Shown here one piece after another: positions 54,140-62,510 of a stretch of 64,000 nucleotides of DNA (the first letter of the stretch is position 1; each line of letters starts with the position of its first letter). The notes beneath the pieces were generated by a model. It saw only the letters and a list, made by a program, of their open reading frames with translations, had not been told where the DNA came from and made no database searches. Made by a program: the position numbers and the translations under genes. Source of the stretch: Oscillatoriales cyanobacterium (lineage in GTDB: Bacteria > Cyanobacteriota > Cyanobacteriia > Cyanobacteriales > Microcoleaceae); NCBI GenBank assembly GCA_004292955.1, contig RDXX01000019.1:124001-188000 (forward strand), in the 5' to 3' direction.

Positions 54140-56209
54140 CTACTTCGCCGCCGGCAAAGACAATTGAGGCGAAGTATGAGGATAGCTGCCATTTTCAGGA
54201 ATAGCTGCCGGTTTTTCGGAAAGTAAAAACTCGCGAATTAATCTAGCAACTGCTCTTTGAGCTAAACCGCCGACGACTTGCTGGCCCATATTCTGCACTT
54301 CTGGTTTCACTAATAATTGCGGCAGTAGTTGCAATACTTTCATGCCGTCAAAACCCGGAGTTGATTGCAAAATATCCCAAATCCGCTTGATGTGTTCGAG
54401 GTTTTTTTGTTCGGTTTGTGAAACTACAGGTTGATTTGCTTTGACTCCAAACCATTCGCCGACGACTGCTTTGGCGTTAGCAACAGCATTGCTCGAAAGT
54501 GTGTCGAGACTTTTCACCAATTCAGCAACAATCCGATCGCGAATATAATCTCCTCTTTGAGAAAATAAATACTCTAACGCTTGGTTGAGGATTTTGCTCA
54601 CATCGTAATCGTCGCTTTCGCGGGCATTGTTCAGCAAGTTTTCTAAGCGATTCCAGCGGAATTCGCCTTGTTTGAACAATAAATCTTGCAGGGATGCTCT
54701 CAATTCCGGTGCAGGGTCGCTCAACAGCCGTTTTGCTACGTAAGGATAAGCTTTACTCAGCACTTTGAATTCTGGATCGACATTAATGGCAATCCCTTCT
54801 AGCGTAACGAGCGATCGAATAATCAAAGCATAGTAAGCGGGAACTCGGAAAGGATACTCGTACATCACCGCCGAAAGTTCGTCAGTAATGCTTTTGAAAT
54901 TGAGTTCGGCAACGCTAGCACCCAAAGCATTGTTAAACACCCCAGCCAAAGCCGGAATAATTGGCGTCAAATCCGTGTCTGGCGTTAAAAACTCCAACTT
55001 CACGTAATCTCTGGCCAAACCTTCAAAGTCGCGGTTTACCAAATGCACCACAGCTTCCAACAAGCCGTACCGCTGATAAGGTTTGACTTCGCTCATCATC
55101 CCGAAATCGAGATAAGCCAACTGACCGTCAGGAGTTGCCAAAAGATTGCCGGGATGCGGGTCAGCGTGAAAGAAACCGTGTTCTAGAAGCTGTCTGAGAG
55201 AACACTGCACCCCCACTTCAATTAAGTAAGGAGCGTCAATTCCTTGAGCCTTGACGGCTTCTAAATTAGTGAGTTTGATGCCGGTAATCCACTCCATGGT
55301 CAAGACGCGGCGGCGGGTATATTCCCAGTAGATTTTGGGAACGTAAATATCCTTCAGATTCCCGTAGAGTTCGGCGAAGCGTTCGGCATTGTGTCCTTCG
55401 TGGGTGTAGTCCATTTCTTCGTAAATGCGCTCGCCCAACTCGTCCATAATTCCGGCGAGGTCGCTGCGAATGATTTTGAAGTTGTTTTGCGCCCAAACTG
55501 CGACGCGCCGCAGGATGTAAATATCTAAGCCGATGTTTTCGGCTAAACCGGGTCGTTGCACTTTGATGGCGACGGTTTCGCCGGTTTTGAGTTTGCCTTT
55601 GTAGACTTGTCCGAGGGATGCTGCTGCGATCGGATCTGCGGTGATTTCGGCGTAAATATCCTTGGGGTGTGCGCCCAATTCTTCTTGTATAAATTGATAT
55701 GCTACTTCGTTGGGAAACGCTGGTAATTGGTCTTGCAGCGTGGTTAGTTCTTCTAAATATACCGGCGGTACTAAGTCGGGGCGAGTTGAAAGTGCTTGTC
55801 CGATTTTGATGAAAGCTGGGCCGAGTTGGGCGAGAATGTCTCTGAGTCGGGCGGCGCGACGTTTTTGGTTCTTGGCGACGCGGCCTGTTTTGCCGTCAAA
55901 CCACAAACTGAAGGCGAAGCTAAAAAATGTCCAAACAACGCTCAACAGCCTTTTCCAGACTTGCAGGGGGCGATTTTTGTATTGGGCTGCGATCGCAACT
56001 GGATCGTAGCGCACAGCTTCTCCGGCCAACTCATAGGCGATATCTTTGGCTGATTTGAGCGGTTCGGGAGTCGCTGCGGGACTTTCTATTTCTACTTGTA
56101 CTGCTTGCAGGGGAACTGTTTCTACCTCTTTGAGATTGCCGATTGCAGTGTGAGTCCCTGAATTTGAGTAAGTTGGCGGGGAGGCTGGCGATACCGTCTT
56201 GACATCCAT
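54140..56209 (-). CDS. ABC1/UbiB (AarF) family atypical kinase
   Basis: The product is 689 aa from the ATG at 56209 (MDVKTVSPASPPTYSNSG); an ATG at 56233 adds eight residues. After a ~120-residue linker the UbiB fold begins: FIKIGQALSTRPDLVPPVYL (KxGQ motif), AAASLGQVYKGKL (A-rich nucleotide loop), VAIKVQRPG, the catalytic FFHADPHPGNLL and YLDFGMMSE. A long helical C-terminus follows (~430-689). ABC1 proteins are membrane-linked ATPase/kinases tied to quinone or lipid metabolism; cyanobacteria carry several paralogues, so no symbol is given. TTGTTACAATG-like sequence upstream may hold the promoter. Confidence 0.92.
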   Translation of the reverse strand: MDVKTVSPASPPTYSNSGTHTAIGNLKEVETVPLQAVQVEIESPAATPEPLKSAKDIAYELAGEAVRYDPVAIAAQYKNRPLQVWKRLLSVVWTFFSFAFSLWFDGKTGRVAKNQKRRAARLRDILAQLGPAFIKIGQALSTRPDLVPPVYLEELTTLQDQLPAFPNEVAYQFIQEELGAHPKDIYAEITADPIAAASLGQVYKGKLKTGETVAIKVQRPGLAENIGLDIYILRRVAVWAQNNFKIIRSDLAGIMDELGERIYEEMDYTHEGHNAERFAELYGNLKDIYVPKIYWEYTRRRVLTMEWITGIKLTNLEAVKAQGIDAPYLIEVGVQCSLRQLLEHGFFHADPHPGNLLATPDGQLAYLDFGMMSEVKPYQRYGLLEAVVHLVNRDFEGLARDYVKLEFLTPDTDLTPIIPALAGVFNNALGASVAELNFKSITDELSAVMYEYPFRVPAYYALIIRSLVTLEGIAINVDPEFKVLSKAYPYVAKRLLSDPAPELRASLQDLLFKQGEFRWNRLENLLNNARESDDYDVSKILNQALEYLFSQRGDYIRDRIVAELVKSLDTLSSNAVANAKAVVGEWFGVKANQPVVSQTEQKNLEHIKRIWDILQSTPGFDGMKVLQLLPQLLVKPEVQNMGQQVVGGLAQRAVARLIREFLLSEKPAAIPENGSYPHTSPQLSLPAAK

Positions 56210-56475
56210 AAACTCAGACCTAGTGTGAAGCATTGTAAAGACATTGTAACAATTTGTGGCCTTCTCGCCACTATTGTGAGATAGAGAAAACCGAATTGGT
56301 TAGTCAGTTGGCAGTTGACAGTTGACAGTTGACAGTTGGCAGTTGACAGTTGTCAGTTGGCAAAGGACTAAAGAAACCGGGTTTTTTAGTGGAGTATCTA
56401 AGGTTGTAACGCTTGTTTTGGCGAAAAACCCCATTTCTGGCCACCCCCTCTCCGATTCCCCTCCTATCGCGATTT
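56210..56475. repeat. CAGTTGA/CAGTTGG heptamer array
   Basis: At ~56307-56360 about seven heptamers (CAGTTGA and variants CAGTTGG) lie upstream of the UbiB gene, followed by a single CCGGGTTTTTT half-palindrome near 56378. Confidence 0.8.
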
Positions 56476-56898
56476 TCACTCCCTGCCGGTTCTGAGGAGT
56501 CGATCGCGAATGCTTGAAAGTTGCGATTTGGTGCTGACGGGCGATCGGGGTCGGGGCATTTCGGTATCGGGCCAGTTGGCTAAGTCGTTACAGGGACACA
56601 ACTCCGGCGGCATTCCAGCATCGCGCAACGGTACGGGCATGGCGCAGCGCGCACAGGGACTGATTTCCCATGCTGGTGTCAGCAGTTCGGCGATTGTTTC
56701 GTTGGTGCCTTGCAGGTAGGAGTCTCCGCTGTCGGAGGAGATGATTTTTTGCCAGCATTCTTCAAATTCCCTGCTGTAGCGATCGCCCGCAATTACCGAT
56801 TTTGGTAGCAGCGCTTCGGAACCGTTGCGAATAAATACTTTTTTGCCTAACTGAAACCAGTAAGCAATATATTTTCTGACTTCACTTTCTGATGCCAT
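56476..56898 (-). CDS. Conserved cyanobacterial hypothetical protein with Cys motifs
   Basis: The product is 140 aa (MASESEVRKYIAYWFQLGKK). A helical N-terminal half (KYIAYWFQLGKKVFIRNGSE, FEECWQKIISS) is followed by a Cys-containing segment: CARCAMPVP, then LCPCNDLANWP and ending PRPRSPVSTKSQLSSIRDRL. The four Cys could bind zinc. I do not know a function; the Cys segment is strongly patterned, as in proteins conserved across cyanobacteria. Confidence 0.75.
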   Translation of the reverse strand: MASESEVRKYIAYWFQLGKKVFIRNGSEALLPKSVIAGDRYSREFEECWQKIISSDSGDSYLQGTNETIAELLTPAWEISPCARCAMPVPLRDAGMPPELCPCNDLANWPDTEMPRPRSPVSTKSQLSSIRDRLLRTGRE

Positions 56899-57176
56899 AG
56901 CTTTTACTCAATCCTGCAATTCATTGGTAATTTTAGACTTTAAACTTTAAATTTGATCTCTATCTCAAGAGACATTTGATATTTGACATTCTTTCAAAAG
57001 CCGACTATTTTAGGTGTCAAATTGTTGTGCTGGTTGCCCGATGGAGTATTTTTTTGGAGTGATTGATGTGATTTTTGAGTTTTCGAGCTTAATTATAATT
57101 ATAGCTGATTTTTAGTTAAAATTGTCTGCGGGCAAACCGAGCTTTTTGCTCTAAAAGTCGATCGCGCTTCCGTCTG
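56899..57176. other. Intergenic region upstream of the Cys-motif gene
   Basis: 278 bp, AT-rich, no gene or repeat recognised. Confidence 0.5.
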
Positions 57177-57725
57177 TTAATTCTTGGCGGGCGGTAGTGG
57201 CGTACCCAAAGCGGACAGGTTCAAGGCGTAACCTCCGGTGGCGAGATAAACAGTATCGGCGATCGCCCCGATTTGACGGACGAGTGTGCCGAGGCGATCG
57301 CGAAACAGCCGCCCCGCCGGATAAGCAGGCACAACACCCCATCCTGTTTCCTCTCCTACAAAAATTGCATCGGCCGCAGTTGACTTCAAACTCGCTAGCA
57401 AATCTTGCTGTGCAGCAGTCCACAGTGTGGCTTCTTGTTCTAAAAGATTCGCCGTCCAAGTTCCGAGGGAATCAATTAACAAGCAATCCGATGGTTTACC
57501 AGTGCGGACAAATGTCGGTAAGTCGATCGGCACTTCTAGAGTTTTCCAATGAACCGGGCGGCGATTTCGGTGTTGTTCGAGGCGGCGCAGCCACTCCAAA
57601 TCTGTTTCATCAACCATGCCAGTAGCCACATAGATTACTTGTTTTCCCGAAGCAGCAGCCAGAGTTTCGGCCCATTCACTTTTACCACTTCGAGCCGGCC
57701 CAGTTACTAAGATTATTTTAGTCAT
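57177..57725 (-). CDS. cobU: Adenosylcobinamide kinase / guanylyltransferase CobU
   Basis: The product is 182 aa, the standard length. It has the P-loop TGPARSGKSEWAE, YVATGMVDETDLEWLRRLEQHRNRRP with the nucleotide-transfer His, a CLLIDSLGTWTANLL strand, IFVGEETGWGVVPAYPAGRLFRD and VYLATGGYALNL at the end. It phosphorylates adenosylcobinamide and transfers GMP to it in cobalamin assembly. No other cobalamin genes adjoin; the CobO-like protein at 16987 is unlinked. Confidence 0.96.
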   Translation of the reverse strand: MTKIILVTGPARSGKSEWAETLAAASGKQVIYVATGMVDETDLEWLRRLEQHRNRRPVHWKTLEVPIDLPTFVRTGKPSDCLLIDSLGTWTANLLEQEATLWTAAQQDLLASLKSTAADAIFVGEETGWGVVPAYPAGRLFRDRLGTLVRQIGAIADTVYLATGGYALNLSALGTPLPPAKN

Positions 57726-57960
57726 TGGTTATTGGTTATTTGTTATTGGTTATTGGTTATTTGCGGTTCCCTGAGCGTAGTCGAAGGGTCGAAGGGTTAT
57801 TGGTTATTTGCGGTTCCCTGAGCGTAGTCGAAGGGTCGAAGGGTTATTGGTTACTGGTTATTGGTTACTGGTTACTGGTTATTGGTTATTGGTTACTGGT
57901 TACTGGTTATTGGTTGCTGGTTATTGGTTGCTGGTTATTAGTTATTTGTTTGATTACCAA
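57726..57960. repeat. TTATTGG/TTACTGG heptamer array with two inserted 38-bp units
   Basis: Starts 1 bp after the cobU start codon. Heptamers TTATTGG, TTACTGG and TTGCTGG fill 57725-57950. They are interrupted by two copies of a unit containing TGCGGTTCCCTGAGCGTAGT and CGAAGGGTCGAAGGG (57761-57801, 57807-57843). Confidence 0.92.
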
Positions 57961-58159
57961 TGATTTTTAGGCGATAATAGCATTGATAGGACAATATCAG
58001 AATAACTACATCAAATTTCCCAACATAGCCGTTTTCCAGCAAGTGAGTTACGCCCTTACCAATTTGCAGAGAGAAGAAAAGAAGCAAAAAATAGAGACTA
58101 TCCCCAATGCCCAATGCCCTGCGCGGGCCTTCTTCCCAATGCCCAATGCCCCATGCCCC

Positions 58160-59128
58160 ATGCCCAAACCTCAGATATCAGCCATAATTTGCACTCACAA
58201 TCGCGCCAGCTATTTAGCTGGGGCGATCGACAGCTTGCTGGTACAAGATTTTCCCGATAACTTTGAAGTAGTAGTAGTGGATAACGGTTCTAACGATTAT
58301 GCCAGCCCCAAAAGTACCACGACAAGCACTCGCGAGGTGGTAGAAGCAAGACTCTCCGACTGCCGCCTCAAGTATGTCTGGGAACCCAAAATCGGTCTGT
58401 CAGTAGCGCGGAACACCGGCGCCAAGGAAGCTCGCAGCGAAATATTAGCTTATCTCGACGACGACGCTATTGCTGAGCCGAATTGGCTCAGGGTGCTGCA
58501 CGCCGCCTATCAAAGCAATCAAAAACTAGCCGTAGCCGGCGGCAAAGTTAACTTGCTGTGGCCTTGTGGAGTCTGTGCACCCAAATGGCTATCGCCCGGA
58601 TTGGCCCAAAACTTGGGAGTTTACGATTTAGGGGATACTTGCCAGTACGTAACTGCTGCCGGTTTGACTCCCAGGGGTGTAAACTACTCGATCCGGCGTG
58701 CTTTTCTCGAACAAATTGGTGGCTTCGATGTCAAACTCGGTAGAGTCGGCACAAAGTTGCTGTCAAATGAAGAATTGCGCGCGACAGAATTAGCATTAGA
58801 GTTAGGCTGGCAAGTGGTTTATCTGCCCGAGGCCCTGGTTCTGCACAATGTGGCTGTAGAAAGGCTCAAGCAAGCTTGGTTTCTCGATCGCGGTTGGTGG
58901 CAAGGCATCAGCGAGTGTTATCGGGAACAATTGTCCGATCGAGCAGGTATTGCTCAGCTTGGACGGGGCGGTGAAAGAATACTGAGGGGTGTATACAAGT
59001 CTTTTAAATACATTAGAGATCCAGGGCTGCGCTTTGAAAATTTCGTTTTTGCTTGGGGTCAAATCGGTTATTTAAGTGCAGCCCTTCAGGGCCTGATCTT
59101 TCCACCGAAATCGACCAGCAGGCATTAG
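58160..59128 (+). CDS. hpsE: Hormogonium polysaccharide glycosyltransferase, HpsE-like
   Basis: The product is 322 aa from the ATG at 58160 (MPKPQISAIICTHNRASYLA). Earlier in-frame starts (58139, 57983) run through an STRR (CCCAATGCCC) and are unlikely. GT2 fold: VVVVDNGSNDYA, LAYLDDDAIAEPNW (DxD), GVNYSIRRAFLEQIGGFD and SNEELRATELALELGW. HpsE is one of the glycosyltransferases needed for hormogonium polysaccharide and gliding in filamentous cyanobacteria. A second GT2 gene follows after 103 bp, and an HpsU-like acetyltransferase lies at the window end. The HpsE assignment is by recognition of the sequence pattern. Confidence 0.82.
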   Translation: MPKPQISAIICTHNRASYLAGAIDSLLVQDFPDNFEVVVVDNGSNDYASPKSTTTSTREVVEARLSDCRLKYVWEPKIGLSVARNTGAKEARSEILAYLDDDAIAEPNWLRVLHAAYQSNQKLAVAGGKVNLLWPCGVCAPKWLSPGLAQNLGVYDLGDTCQYVTAAGLTPRGVNYSIRRAFLEQIGGFDVKLGRVGTKLLSNEELRATELALELGWQVVYLPEALVLHNVAVERLKQAWFLDRGWWQGISECYREQLSDRAGIAQLGRGGERILRGVYKSFKYIRDPGLRFENFVFAWGQIGYLSAALQGLIFPPKSTSRH

Positions 59129-59231
59129 GCTATAGGCAATATCCCTCGCTGTTAAAGTCGTCGGCGCTATAAAAGGCCGATCGCACTTCATCCACAATAA
59201 CTCGACCGCATTCAGGTTCAAGCACTCGATT

Positions 59232-60212
59232 ATGACATCTAGTTCATCAAAGATTCCGGTTTCAGTTCTCATTCCGGCAAAAGACGAAGAACTTAATCTA
59301 CCTGCGTGTCTGGCCAGCATTGCCAGGGCAGATGAAGTTTTCATGGTTGATTCCCAAAGCAGCGATCGCACGGTAGAAATTGCCATCAGTAGCGGTGCCA
59401 AAGTAGTACAATTCTACTTCGACAACCGCTGGCCGAAAAAGAAAAATTGGTCTTTGGACAACCTGCCCTTTCGCAACGAATGGGTATTAATTGTCGATTG
59501 CGACGAGCGCATCCCCCCGGAACTTTGGGACGAAATCGCGCGGGCGATCGCCGATCCGAATTTTGACGGCTACTACCTCAACCGCAAAGTCTTCTTTTTA
59601 GGTCAATGGCTGCGTTACGGCGGCCGATATCCCGACTGGAATTTGCGTTTGTTCAAGCATCAAAAAGGCCGTTACGAAAATCTCGGCACTGAATCCGTCC
59701 CCAACACAGGTGACAACGAAGTTCACGAACACGTCATTTTAGCAGGTCAAGTCGGCTACTTAAAACATGATATGATCCACGAGGATTATCGCGATTTATT
59801 TCATTGGATAGAACGGCACAACAGATATTCAAATTGGGAAGCCCGCGTTTATTACAATATTATTGAAGGGCGCGATGACAGCGGCACTATTGGCGCTCAC
59901 TTATTTGGAGATGCAGTGCAGCGGAAGCGATTTCTCAAAAAAGTTTGGGTGCGGCTGCCTTTGAAACCACTCCTCAGATTTATTTTATTTTACTTTATTC
60001 AGCTCGGCTTTTTGGATGGAAAAGCTGGCTATATTTATGCAAGGTTATTGAGTCAGTATGAGTATCAAATTAATGCAAAACTGTACGAATTGCGCTCTTG
60101 CGGCGGTCAGTTGAATGTGGCAGAATCTGAGCCTACTCTGTCGCCGTCGGTAGTTAGTGATTCTGCGGTTGAAACCGCAGCTACAAAAACGAAGTCTGCC
60201 TCCGCAGACTAA
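59232..60212 (+). CDS. GT2 family glycosyltransferase of the hps locus
   Basis: The product is 326 aa. PVSVLIPAKDEELNLPACLA and VFMVDSQSSDRTVEIA open the domain, VLIVDCDERIPPEL carries the DxD, and RYPDWNLRLFKHQKGRYEN plus GQVGYLKHDMIHEDYRDLFHW match the WaaE/KdtX-like glucosyltransferase subgroup. A hydrophobic segment LLRFILFYFIQLGFLDG lies near ~250-267. The last ~18 residues (SAVETAATKTKSASAD) are encoded by a dispersed repeat also found at ~24375-24410, so the natural C-terminus has been extended. Function is inferred from neighbours: exopolysaccharide assembly. Confidence 0.85.
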   Translation: MTSSSSKIPVSVLIPAKDEELNLPACLASIARADEVFMVDSQSSDRTVEIAISSGAKVVQFYFDNRWPKKKNWSLDNLPFRNEWVLIVDCDERIPPELWDEIARAIADPNFDGYYLNRKVFFLGQWLRYGGRYPDWNLRLFKHQKGRYENLGTESVPNTGDNEVHEHVILAGQVGYLKHDMIHEDYRDLFHWIERHNRYSNWEARVYYNIIEGRDDSGTIGAHLFGDAVQRKRFLKKVWVRLPLKPLLRFILFYFIQLGFLDGKAGYIYARLLSQYEYQINAKLYELRSCGGQLNVAESEPTLSPSVVSDSAVETAATKTKSASAD

Positions 60213-60220
60213 GAAATAAA
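60163..60220. repeat. Dispersed repeat forming the end of the GT2 gene
   Basis: GAAACCGCAGCTACAAAAAC then GAAGTCTGCCTCCGCAGACT and AAGAAATAAA: the same repeat, with matching AAAGTCCGCCTTCGCGGACT dyad and GAAGAAATAAA end, lies noncoding at 24362-24412. Confidence 0.8.
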
Positions 60221-60301
60221 CGGGATATTTCAGCCGAATTTTGTATTAGTCTCGCGTTGCGCGGACATTTTTTGTGTAGACGCGGTTTCAATCTGCATGA
60301 A

Positions 60302-60880
60302 TTAAGTCCTGCGGATAGGAGTCGCTAAAATTGTCATCGTCTTTTTTTGCACATTAAATCGAATTTCATCGACGACAATTTGCCTGTCTTTTTGTATTTC
60401 CAAAATGTACTGCAATTGCTCCCGATTAACGACAGGCGGCCCCAATTTCACCACAGCTTGACCTTTAGCAGCATCTTTCAGCTCAAAAGCATTCATGGGA
60501 ATGCCATTCCATTTGAATTTACCAGACCGCATAACTAGCCCCCGATTGCTGATAGGCGGCGGCGTACTTTTGGGAAACATGATTTTATCAATTTGGTTCA
60601 AGGGGATCGATCGCTGTTGGCCCGATGCCTGTATCCATAATTTTTGCACTTTCTGATCAATTTTTACAACTTGACCGTCTCTTTTGTCCCCCCCTTTCAT
60701 CACAATTTGTGCTTGCGTCAGTAATTTTATGGGTACTGTCTGGCTAGCGTTAGATTGTGCTTGTACGGATGCCAAATTCTGTTTCTGGACTGGCTGGCTG
60801 GCAGCATTAACTTGTGCTGCCATACCCGTTGTTACTGTAAAAAGTGTTACAATTAGAAATGAAAGTGTGTTGCGTTTCAT
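60302..60880 (-). CDS. Secreted protein of unknown function
   Basis: The product is 192 aa (MKRNTLSFLIVTLFTVTTGM). Signal peptide with probable cleavage after AAQVNA (~27), then a Gln/Ala/Ser-rich stretch and two beta-rich domains: IVMKGGDKRDGQVVKIDQKV... with QQRSIPLNQIDKIMF (~58-105), and RSGKFKWNGIPMNAFELKDA... to DRQIVVDEIRFNVQKKTMTI. The first domain looks like the small SH3-like fold of periplasmic proteins. I do not recognise a family. It diverges from the membrane gene at 60988. Confidence 0.72.
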   Translation of the reverse strand: MKRNTLSFLIVTLFTVTTGMAAQVNAASQPVQKQNLASVQAQSNASQTVPIKLLTQAQIVMKGGDKRDGQVVKIDQKVQKLWIQASGQQRSIPLNQIDKIMFPKSTPPPISNRGLVMRSGKFKWNGIPMNAFELKDAAKGQAVVKLGPPVVNREQLQYILEIQKDRQIVVDEIRFNVQKKTMTILATPIRRT

Positions 60881-60987
60881 AGTCTCCCTAAACCCCCTTC
60901 AATGGTAAGCGTTAACTCCGCTACCGTTATAAAATTTTAGTTCACCTCTGTTGAAGGTAATTCCGTACATTTTTTAAAGGTAATTCC

Positions 60988-61899
60988 GTGACTGCCTCTC
61001 CCCAACCGACTCCCCCGCCTCCTCCACCGACTCCAGAACCGAATATTTTAGGTAACTTTGCCAGTATTGTTGGCTTGCTTGGTACAGCTTTGTTTTTCAC
61101 GGGCTGGATTTATCGCTGGTCTTATTTTTACTACTTTCAGCTAGAGGTAATGACCCTCGATTTACCAGTAGAATCGTTTTTTATAGTACCGATTCAGGTT
61201 TTTTTAGCTAACCCCTGGACGACACTCAAAAGTTTACTGGTGCTTCTGCTAACAGCTCTAGCAATTTACCACATTTTGTGGTTATTTGATATTGTAAATA
61301 GGAAAGTTTATGCTATAGTCAATTGGATAGTTATCAGGTTTTCTTCCTCGGCTCGTGTAACAAGAACTCCGTGGCTTTATCACCCATTGATGTCTTGGCA
61401 ACAATTTAATATAAATCGATTTAGCTCGATCAAATTGGTGCGATCTCTCGTCAACGAAATTATTATCGTTAGTTTGGTATTGCTAACATTGTTTTGGTCT
61501 GCTCGCAACCAAGGTATTGTCGATGCCCGACGCGATGCAGGCGAAACTTCGACTTTACCTGCCGTCACTTTAATCGCCAAGAAAGATAACATTGCTTTAG
61601 GCAGAAAACCAGATGATGTTAGCCTTCGACTCAATTCAAAAGAATTTAAAGCGATCGGCGATATAGGTCGATTTACAGATTTGAGCAAAAGAGATTATAC
61701 TGATATCAATAACCCAAAAGAACCTAGAGTTTGGCGGTTGCTTTTGGAGAGAGGAAACTGGATTTATTTGTTTCCAGATTTAACAACAGAACAGCAAAAA
61801 AAACAGAAAGCTCGCCCGCTAGTGATTGCCATTCAACAAAGTCAATCAGGCGATCAATTGTTAATTATAAGTCCCGAACCTTCTAAACCGTCTAAATGA
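60988..61899 (+). CDS. Membrane protein of unknown function
   Basis: The product is 303 aa from a GTG with AAAGG 7 nt upstream. A Pro-rich N-terminus (PTPPPPPPTPEP) precedes three TM helices: ~27-48 (SIVGLLGTALFFTGWIYRWS), ~75-100 (TLKSLLVLLLTALAIYHILW) and ~150-165 (IIIVSLVLLTLFWSA). The C-terminal ~130 residues are a soluble domain (VTLIAKKDNIALGRKPDDVS; RPLVIAIQQSQSGDQLLIIS). Not recognised. The word AAGGTAATTCCGT is duplicated just before the start (60955 and 60977). Confidence 0.7.
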   Translation: MTASPQPTPPPPPPTPEPNILGNFASIVGLLGTALFFTGWIYRWSYFYYFQLEVMTLDLPVESFFIVPIQVFLANPWTTLKSLLVLLLTALAIYHILWLFDIVNRKVYAIVNWIVIRFSSSARVTRTPWLYHPLMSWQQFNINRFSSIKLVRSLVNEIIIVSLVLLTLFWSARNQGIVDARRDAGETSTLPAVTLIAKKDNIALGRKPDDVSLRLNSKEFKAIGDIGRFTDLSKRDYTDINNPKEPRVWRLLLERGNWIYLFPDLTTEQQKKQKARPLVIAIQQSQSGDQLLIISPEPSKPSK

Positions 61900-61944
61900 A
61901 TTAGGCTTTGGCGCGGTTTTCATTCATGATCGTGCACGAGTGCC

Positions 61945-62008
61945 AGAAACCGGGTTTTTGCGAGAATATTTGGTGACAGGCGAAGAGATGGGAAAAAACC
62001 CGGTTTCT
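61945..62008. terminator. Bidirectional terminator-like palindrome
   Basis: Arms AGAAACCGGGTTTTT (61945-61959) and AAAAACCCGGTTTCT (61994-62008) lie between convergent stops at 61899 and 62030; flanks GTGCACGAGTGCC and GTGCGCGAGTCCC continue the repeat. Confidence 0.65.
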
Positions 62009-62029
62009 AAAGATGGTGCGCGAGTCCCT

Positions 62030-62308
62030 TTATACTTCTTGTAAAATGCGACTATTCAAACGCTCATATTCATCCTCTAGCAGCCACATTTTAGCAGCTT
62101 CGTAATTATCACTAGAAAAAATAACTTTATAGTTTTGTGCCGGATTATGAATGCAAAAACTTCCTGATTTTTCCTTAACTAACATCAGGATATAAGGAGG
62201 AGAGATCAGAGTGTCAGCCCAAATTTCCGCAAACTCCCACTCAGTCTCTTGCTCTGATTCCGAACTGATTTTAGTAGCTTGTGCGGGGTCTTGTGCGAGG
62301 TATGACAT
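62030..62308 (-). CDS. Small hypothetical protein
   Basis: The product is 92 aa (MSYLAQDPAQATKISSESEQ). Acidic and compact: EFAEIWADTLISPPYILMLV, then FCIHNPAQNYKVIFSSDNYE and AAKMWLLEDEYERLNSRIL. It looks like a real alpha/beta protein. No family recognised; possibly exchanged widely among cyanobacteria. Confidence 0.6.
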   Translation of the reverse strand: MSYLAQDPAQATKISSESEQETEWEFAEIWADTLISPPYILMLVKEKSGSFCIHNPAQNYKVIFSSDNYEAAKMWLLEDEYERLNSRILQEV

Positions 62309-62510
62309 GATATTTACCTGTGGTTTTCTTAATCTTTATTTCACCGTAGTTTAGTGGTATCCGAGTACCGTCTGCTTTTAGTATATAACCAATATGATTG
62401 GTGATGAAATTCTAGCATAAGGTTACAAAAGAAATTGCTCAATTAATTAATTGGTATTTTTGACCGCAGATGGTGGCAGATATACGCTGATGAACGCAGA
62501 TGAGGAGATA

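Noticed and set aside
57726-57960. Coding frame in the TTATTGG heptamer array
   Set aside because: Repeat-derived low-complexity translation without start signals.
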